Shown here piece by piece: positions 57,901 to 64,000 of a DNA stretch of 64,000 nucleotides. Every line of letters starts with the position of its first letter. Position 1 is the stretch's first letter. The translations under genes and the position numbers were made by a program. Source of the stretch: Caprella mutica (Eukaryota; Arthropoda; Malacostraca; Amphipoda; Caprellidae); contig CANNZV010000125.1 in NCBI GenBank assembly GCA_947561585.1, positions 1-64,000 of the forward strand, in the 5' to 3' direction. The notes beneath the pieces are model-generated. The model was not told where the DNA came from, searched no databases, and saw only the letters and a list, made by a program, of their open reading frames with translations.

Positions 57901-59214
57901 AATCCGTCCGTTACCTAGTCATATCGTGGTCAATCATATGTCAATACACAGCAAATCAAAAATAATAGTATTCAGAGAAGTAAAATATAATCCTAAAACA
58001 AGCGTCCCCCACAGAGTCCGCTCCAGCTTGAGGTAGCCGGTGTATTATGGAGGAAAGAATAAACGAGGTTACTTTGAATTTTATTAGCAAAAACCGTGGA
58101 GTTTTCAGTCAATATTTTGAGATTTGATAACGTTGCATAACATAAGCACCTTCCACACGTAGTAAGAAAAAAGATGCCAATTAGTGAATAGTAAATGACT
58201 ACATAGATACCAATTAGTGATTTTTTGAATATTCAGAAACAATTCCAGTTAAATAATGTCGAATACGAAATTTTCCTTTCGATTAAAGTTAACATTACTA
58301 TTAAGCCAGTAATAACAATATGACATGTATTTTAATTTCTTCAACAATTCTTTCAAAATCTAAGAAAAAATTTGTATCATTCATTATATTATATGTTTTA
58401 CAACATTTAACTTAAGCTAAATAGCGCTTAGCGAATTTGCCTAACATAACTTCGAGATTATCTAAAGTATTATACTTTAAACAGTAATTAGGAATAATTC
58501 CTTCGATCAAACTATTTTGCATCGCAAACCTAACAAAATATGGGGGGAAAAGATGGAAAAGTTTTAACTGTATCATTGCAGGTTTCATGATTTTTTTCGG
58601 CATTTGTATGGTCAAATTTTCCACAGCTTTGAGAGTTAGAATAGTTTGGTTTGTTATACTTAAATATTCATTAATGAGTGCTAAGATATAAACCACGATA
58701 TTTGATCGTATTTAATTTTCAATCTTTCTTTTGTTATGATATTTAAGATAGATCAATCATGATTCATGACACACATTATACAAGTTTGGGCTTGGAACTA
58801 CATTCGCACAGAAGAGATGCAACAGATTGGCCCATGCGGATCGAAATGCAACTGCACCAAACATTTCATGTGTATATTATATGCAAGAATTTAATCATGG
58901 GACATAGAAAACAATATTTTATAAACAAATGGGGCAATAAAATGTAGGCAAAAAATGAAGCATGAACTTCCCAGTTCTTTCGAACTATTTATTTATTTAT
59001 TCAAAACTTTACTATCAAAGCTCAAAAGCCATTGAAGATCAAGGTCAGGAAGATATTAAACAACAATTTTAGTAGAGAAAAGAAACATGCTGAAAGATAC
59101 TGGTTTTCACAAAATTCTTTTTAATTTCTACCTTGTCAGTTTTTAACGCTACTTGCAGTTTTAGAGGACATTTATGCTCTTCAACTAGGAGATCAGATTT
59201 TTTAGTAGACTTAA
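57901..59214. other. Possible 5' UTR of the non-LTR element, then AT-rich DNA
   Basis: The GC-richer part 57900-58050 may be the 5' untranslated region of the minus-strand retroelement. Beyond that there is AT-rich DNA; a 94-residue minus-strand frame at 58412-58696 has hydrophobic, unremarkable composition and is not called. Confidence 0.35.
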
Positions 59215-59485
59215 TTAATTTACTATTACCTCTTCATTTTCCTCTTCCATCCTTGAGAGTATTCATCAGTGCTTGTCTCACTTTTATGTCACGTTACTTG
59301 GTAAGTGACTTAATTTATCGGGTAGCCTATCTGCATCCATGAGCATAGTCATTGACTGGTGGTTGGTAACTGTATATGGAGTTACTTTTATCTATAACTG
59401 CTTCTTAGAGTCCATTGTTATTTATTATCCTTTAACGTGGTAATATAACCTTGGATTCCGAAACAGACGTTAAACCCTTGACTAA
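59215..59485. repeat. Dispersed repeat family 'TTGGTAAGTGACT', copy 2
   Basis: Shares with 6630-6905 the ordered phrases CCTCTTCATTTTCCTCTTCC, CTTGGTAAGTGACTT, CTGCATCCATGAGCATAGTC, CTGCTTCTTAGAGTCC and GGATTCCGAAACAGACGTTA. Confidence 0.6.
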
Positions 59486-59908
59486 ATTTATTAAATTAAA
59501 TCGCAAGATCCTTCGATTCATAAATTACCTTTAAAGATTTATTATTTATTTATACCGTTTATTCTGCAATTTTGTAAAAAGAGGAAAGGACTCTCGAGAA
59601 TGGGAATTCGAATGTAAACTTCTATCCTCTGACCTGGCTAGACGAGTTTGAAGTTATATACAGAAGTTCCTATATAAATTTGCTATTCATAATAAGTATA
59701 TACAGACAGTTTTATAGATCAATGAATCTATGAATGTTGGTGTACGGGAATACGTAAATATGGAATAAACATTTAAAACAAACTAAATATAAATTTAATT
59801 ATAAAAATGAATTAATGAACGGATTGAAAATAAAAAATAAAGTTATATATATCTAAACTAATACTATCGCATAAATATAAAAATATAAAATAATCCGATA
59901 TTGATTTC
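59486..59908. other. AT-rich stretch without a gene
   Basis: Mostly A/T runs; possibly the 3' untranslated part of the Tc1-like remnant that follows on the minus strand. Confidence 0.3.
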
Positions 59909-60140
59909 CTAATATTTAGTGTAGCCTCCTTCGACTTCCAGACACTCTTCTATGCGACGAGGCATACTTCTAGCTAGATTTTCAAAGAAATAAGGAAAAT
60001 TTCTAAGTTTATTCCACATGCTGGCTACGTGCTGTTCAAGAGCTTCAGACGATCTTTCATTGGCATGGTCCACTCGTTGACTATCCAGCCCCACACATTT
60101 TCAATCGGATTAAGATCCGGATTTCATGCTGGCCAGCGTA
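59909..60140 (-). pseudogene. Tc1-like transposase C-terminal fragment
   Basis: On the minus strand the reading NPDLNPIENVWGWIVN (catalytic Glu region, near 60075-60125) is followed, after a frame change, by ASMWNKLRNFPYFFENLARS and the typical end SMPRRIEECLEVEGGYTKY and a stop. This is the last quarter of a Tc1 transposase. The part with the two catalytic Asp residues is absent upstream. Confidence 0.85.
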
Positions 60141-61090
60141 GGGGTTGGAAGTCGCCATTTTCTCTGACTTATAGTTAGTCAGTATAGTATAGTCTCTGAC
60201 TTATATAGCACAATCCTATTAGTAGACTCGATTTCACGTCCTTCATTCGAATAAGACATATCTACTTGCATTTTCTAACTTTTATCTCAAACCAATCGTT
60301 AATCTTCTCATAATTAAGGAAATATTTCATATTTGTTCCTTTGTTTGATGTGCCTGAAAACATTATTTACTATTGAATAAATTATGCGTTCCATATGTAT
60401 TTGTGTATGATAAAGAATATAGGATGAAATTTGTAAGTTTCAATATTTAATGTTGTGCGGTGTATGTTCCATATAATTTGTGGCAGATTTGAGCAAAACC
60501 CACGCCTCAATTCCCATAGATGTAGGGAGTTGGAAGTTGAAAAAATCTGTGTGATCGACTACTTATTTTTCATGTATGATATCAAATGAAAATAATAATA
60601 AGAAACAATTCAGACTCAATGCAGACAAAGAAACGCCTAAATCAGCCTCTCCTCAACAATAAAAATTACCAAGTCAATTTTCAATATAGATCTGATCTCC
60701 AGTCACCAGCGGTACGTGTTACATATTTTTCCTATATTAGGTCAAATAAATCATAATTTGTGATTTACTAACTCTTAAAAATAGGGAAGAATAGTGAATA
60801 AAATCTATTTTGATGACTGTGTCGAAAAATTAGACTAGTATGAACAATTTTGCAGTTGCCCCAACCCCTCCAAACTAGCCGGTGTAGTGCTCCACACTTA
60901 GGGAGCTGTGGTGCTATGTGTGGAAACTGATGAGGAAGGAGCGTTACATGCAAGAAATTGAAGAGAAAGAATAATAGCTGACTACGAAACCAACATTTCA
61001 ATATTTGGGAGTGTACTTGATTTAGATGTCCTGAGGGTAGCCATTGCTCTCAGAGCGGGTGCCAGAATTTGTGTGACTCATTCGCTGCTG
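60141..61090. other. Intergenic stretch, nothing recognised
   Basis: No repeat ends or protein-like frames that I can support; the frame 60768-61001 on the minus strand has no family features. Confidence 0.3.
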
Positions 61091-61129
61091 TGATAATGGG
61101 ATGCATGTTAGAGGACTGCATGGCCTGTC

Positions 61130-61640
61130 ATCAGTGTCTTGTAGGTACAGTTCTGGGTGTAACCCGAGACATGCGGCAATGAATGATGTTGTAAAGCGGG
61201 CTTTGCAGAGAGCAGGACTCCCATGAGTAATAAAAAATGGAGCTTTCTGGCCAGATGGTATTACTGGCTTTCCTTACATGAATGGAAAGAGTCTGATTTG
61301 GGATTGCACGTCTGTTACACATTTGCCGAGACACACCTCGATGATTCTGAGGTTGAGGCCTGATCAGCTTCCGGGGCTGAGGAGAACCGTAATCGTCAGA
61401 AATACTCCGCCCTTGGTGATGCTTAAATATTTTAGCCAATTGCTATTGAGACCAAAGGAGCGTACGTCAGTACCACCTCCTCAATCATGAAGTCCATAGG
61501 TAGACGACTAGACGCCTTGTTGAGACAACGAACGATCCAAGGGAGACTGCATTGTTCCAACAGCAAATGGCTCTCGCTATTTAGAGAGGGAATGCTTTCA
61601 GCATCCTCTCAGCCGCGAAAAAGAAGTTTTAGAGGGTCGA
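61130..61640 (+). pseudogene. Degenerate retroelement-type ORF fragment
   Basis: Across several plus-strand frames one can read NDVVKRALQRAGLP, WPDGITGFPYMNGKSLIWD then CTSV, FAETHLDDSEVEA, AEENRNRQKYSALGD and PIAIETKGAY, then SIGRRLDALLRQ. These follow in order a domain I remember from many animal retroelement-associated ORFs ('RPDG..W..G..L.WD.T..DT...H', '.KY..L....F.P.A.ET.G.'). Stops and frame changes break it. The element type is uncertain. Confidence 0.45.
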
Positions 61641-62174
61641 GTCCACACCTTCAAGGAACTCAACCCCTCACTTGTAGTTCTGGAGGAATTTCCTCTTTTG
61701 TACAGATTTTCTCCTTCTTGTTTTTAATGGACAAATATCGTTTTTTTTAAACAAAAAATAGTGTTTTTGCAAACAAATCAGGCTATTTCAGCAATCAAAT
61801 TTCTCCCTACGATAAAATTACCTTTTATCATACCTCAATTTCTTTCTATTTAACTCAGCAAAAATGAAAGCAGTATTTAAATTTTAGATGCAAAATATTG
61901 GACGATCATGTATATTGTTAACGTTTATTTGGTCATGATGTATTTGTTTCAAAGTTTAATTTGAATTTTCAGTTTTATATGTATAAACATTCTTAAAAGT
62001 TTGTTTTTTATATTTTGCTTGGGCCCCGAACTGTTGTAATTTGGATTATGTTTTGTCTATTGCCATTTTCACAATGTCCATCATTTTTTCAACGCTCCTT
62101 GTGGTTCTATAAGATAAAACTAGGGTTTTAACCTTAAACTATGAAGTTCAGTAGCCTTCATCGCAGTTTTCATT
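61641..62174. other. AT-rich stretch, nothing recognised
   Basis: No gene or clear repeat. Confidence 0.3.
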
Positions 62175-62450
62175 CAAATTCACGTCTTCATTCTCCTCTT
62201 CTATCCGTAAGTTCAAACATTGGTGGTTTTCTTCTATTTCGTCTCATTTCATTGGTAAGCGACTGAATTCACGGAGTAGATTTTCTGCATCTATGAGAGC
62301 TTTGTCATAGACTGTTTGTAGGTTATTTTTGATCGCAAAGCCAGCTTCCTTTCTCACAGCTTCTTCAAGTCCCTTATATTGGACTTTCTTTCGACTTTAT
62401 TCGTTTAGCCTTTGGTTCAGAAAACAGACGTTAAGCCCCATACTAAATAA
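62175..62450. repeat. Dispersed repeat family 'TTGGTAAGTGACT', copy 3
   Basis: Shares the ordered phrases TCTTCATTCTCCTCTTCTAT, CATTGGTAAGCGACTGAATT, TTTTCTGCATCTATGAG, CAGCTTCTTCAAGTCCCTTA and CCTTTGGTTCAGAAAACAGA with copy 1. Less similar than copies 1 and 2 are to each other. Confidence 0.55.
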
Positions 62451-63889
62451 ATTATCATCTATTACATACGGGGTTTTCTTTTCCTGGGCTTAATAATTGC
62501 CCTGTGCCCAACTATTGTCCTGGACCCAATTATTTGCGGGCCCGCTTGTCAATGCACCGTTCTTTCATAACGTATCTTTTTTTATAGCTCTTCCATATGA
62601 AGATTGTGAAGTTTTCCCAAACTATTATTTTTGGTCCACCCTAGTGTATGTATTTGCCACCGACCGTTCTCCTCTATCGTCGATCGTGCTGTGCAATCTG
62701 TGGATTCTTAATTAGTGCAACCAGCGATCGATCGCTGCGCGTTCGAGAGATATTGAAGACAGCCTTGACAAAAATTATTTATAGTTAGGTTAGTGGTCTG
62801 GGAACAATTCCGTCCTTCCCATGCTGAGTTCGACAGTGACAAAATATAATATTACTGTTTTACTGTTTAATAAAGCAACCTAAGTAAAAGATAAAGTATT
62901 TATTTTACACTTACCGAAACCACTAAGGGTGATAAGCCATCATGTGCCTCCAACCGGACCGGTAACCTAACCTTATGTAATAATTTCTAATGCTGCCTTC
63001 AATGTTCACTGAACGTTCAGTGATAGATCAATGGTTGCGGTAAAGATGGATTTACAGATGAGTAACGTGAATGGTGGGTTGAATATTAGTGATAAAATTG
63101 TGGAATGAATGTTCTTAATGATTAAATGTAATGGAATTAACTGTGCAATGAGATAGAACAGAAATTTCTTCACGAAATCTTTGGTTATCCGGAATGAAAT
63201 CTTTTGTTTGAAAACTAATTGAGCAAAAAAGTAAAAATGCGAGAATTAATAATATGCTTAAGTCAAGAATTTGTCCACTATGTTATTTTACTCATTTACA
63301 ATTTAATATTATTCCTATTTAACTCTGTATTATAGGAGGAGAAGTAGGAGAGGCAGGGGGGGGGGGGATTTTTATAATATCTCCAGCTTCTATAACTAAT
63401 AAGTAATAGCTGATTGTGGTTGTGCATTTAACTCTTAAATTGTGAATTTAATTTCCTAAAATTCATTGCAGGTATTCATTTGATTGTATCCTTGGCATAA
63501 ATCACTAAAATTTCATCAAATTAGTTTTTTTCCTTTTATATCTAACTCTTCCCAATAAAGAATAGTTTTATCTATTTCACTAAATAGCTAAGCCTAATTT
63601 TTTTCAACAGATTTATACGAAAATAAATGAACATAGTGTGAATCCATAAATATACTCTATTTCTCTACTAAAGAGGTATAAACATGAAATTTTACTCAGC
63701 CATGTGGTTGGTGTTACACACTCTATGCCAAAATTAAAAAATCATTTGACCAATTATATCATTAACTAATACAAATTAGCAGTGAAGAAATTTGTTTGAA
63801 ACATGAACAACTTCATTTACTCTCAATACACCTCAGAAGTTCAATGCATTATTACCGGCAATGATAATAAGGATACTATAGTTAGGTAT
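62451..63889. other. Intergenic stretch, nothing recognised
   Basis: Contains a G homopolymer of about 13 bases near 63356-63367. No gene seen; the frame at 62497-62715 has no family features. Confidence 0.3.
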
Positions 63890-63975
63890 CCTGAGCGTTA
63901 CTTTAGGCCACATTACTTTGTAAGTGACTGTATTTACACAGAGTAACTTTCATAACCATTTGGTGGTAATAGGAG
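63890..63975. repeat. Dispersed repeat family 'TTGGTAAGTGACT', partial copy 4
   Basis: CACATTACTTTGTAAGTGACTGTATTTAC and the following GAGTAACTTTC correspond to the middle of the family seen at 6.7, 59.3 and 62.3 kb. The rest is absent or too diverged. Confidence 0.4.
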
Positions 63976-64000
63976 ACTTATTCACCTCAATTAGATACCA

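Noticed and set aside
58412..58947. Minus (94 residues) and plus (62 residues) frames
   Set aside because: No family features, AT-rich codon use, and no splice or repeat context to support them.

Overview
This is eukaryotic nuclear DNA, most likely from an insect. It is AT-rich, has spliced protein genes with GT-AG introns, carries a Copia element whose primer-binding site is of the Drosophila copia type, and is densely packed with small DNA transposons. A hemipteran (for example a planthopper) is my guess from overall texture; nothing here proves the order. There are no operons, CRISPR arrays or rRNA genes, and I saw no convincing tRNA.

Three host genes stand out. (1) A complete 3-exon plus-strand gene at 4103-5003 encodes a 241-residue LysM-domain protein with a C-terminal membrane anchor (LYSMD3/4 type). 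(2) A minus-strand gene at 14064-8692 (3 coding exons, about 1416 residues) encodes a Ser/Asn-rich, mostly disordered protein with a coding minisatellite of 13 x 11 residues. (3) A minus-strand gene at 34276-28677 (4 coding exons, about 1381 residues) encodes another long low-complexity protein, with a four-cysteine motif at its N-terminus. I could not name genes 2 and 3; basic stretches suggest nuclear proteins.

The rest is mobile DNA. Complete or nearly complete elements include a Copia retrotransposon (39552-44663; TSD ATTTC), a piggyBac-like element (36439-38584; TTAA flanks), a Tc1/mariner-type element with about 540-bp inverted arms (24218-25783; TA flanks), a foldback element (15424-16085), two hAT-like elements with TAGGGATG ends, and two broken non-LTR retrotransposon pieces joined in the same orientation (53277-57900). 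Fragments of other transposases lie at 46.7 kb and 59.9 kb, and a retroelement-like fragment at 61.1 kb.

The most striking theme is a cohort of 70-420 bp non-autonomous elements whose ends read CCAGTCTG...CAGACTGG (or CCAAGTAA...TTACTTGG). For more than a dozen copies an 8-bp target-site duplication can be read directly. They insert into one another repeatedly, giving nests several levels deep at 1.3-2.8 kb, 19.5-21.5 kb and 45.4-45.8 kb. A second nest at 23.5-26.2 kb holds a Tc1-like element inside a 'GGAGCAAG' repeat inside an outer inverted repeat. A 10-bp minisatellite with higher-order structure and a 42-bp perfect palindrome lies at 51.2-51.9 kb.
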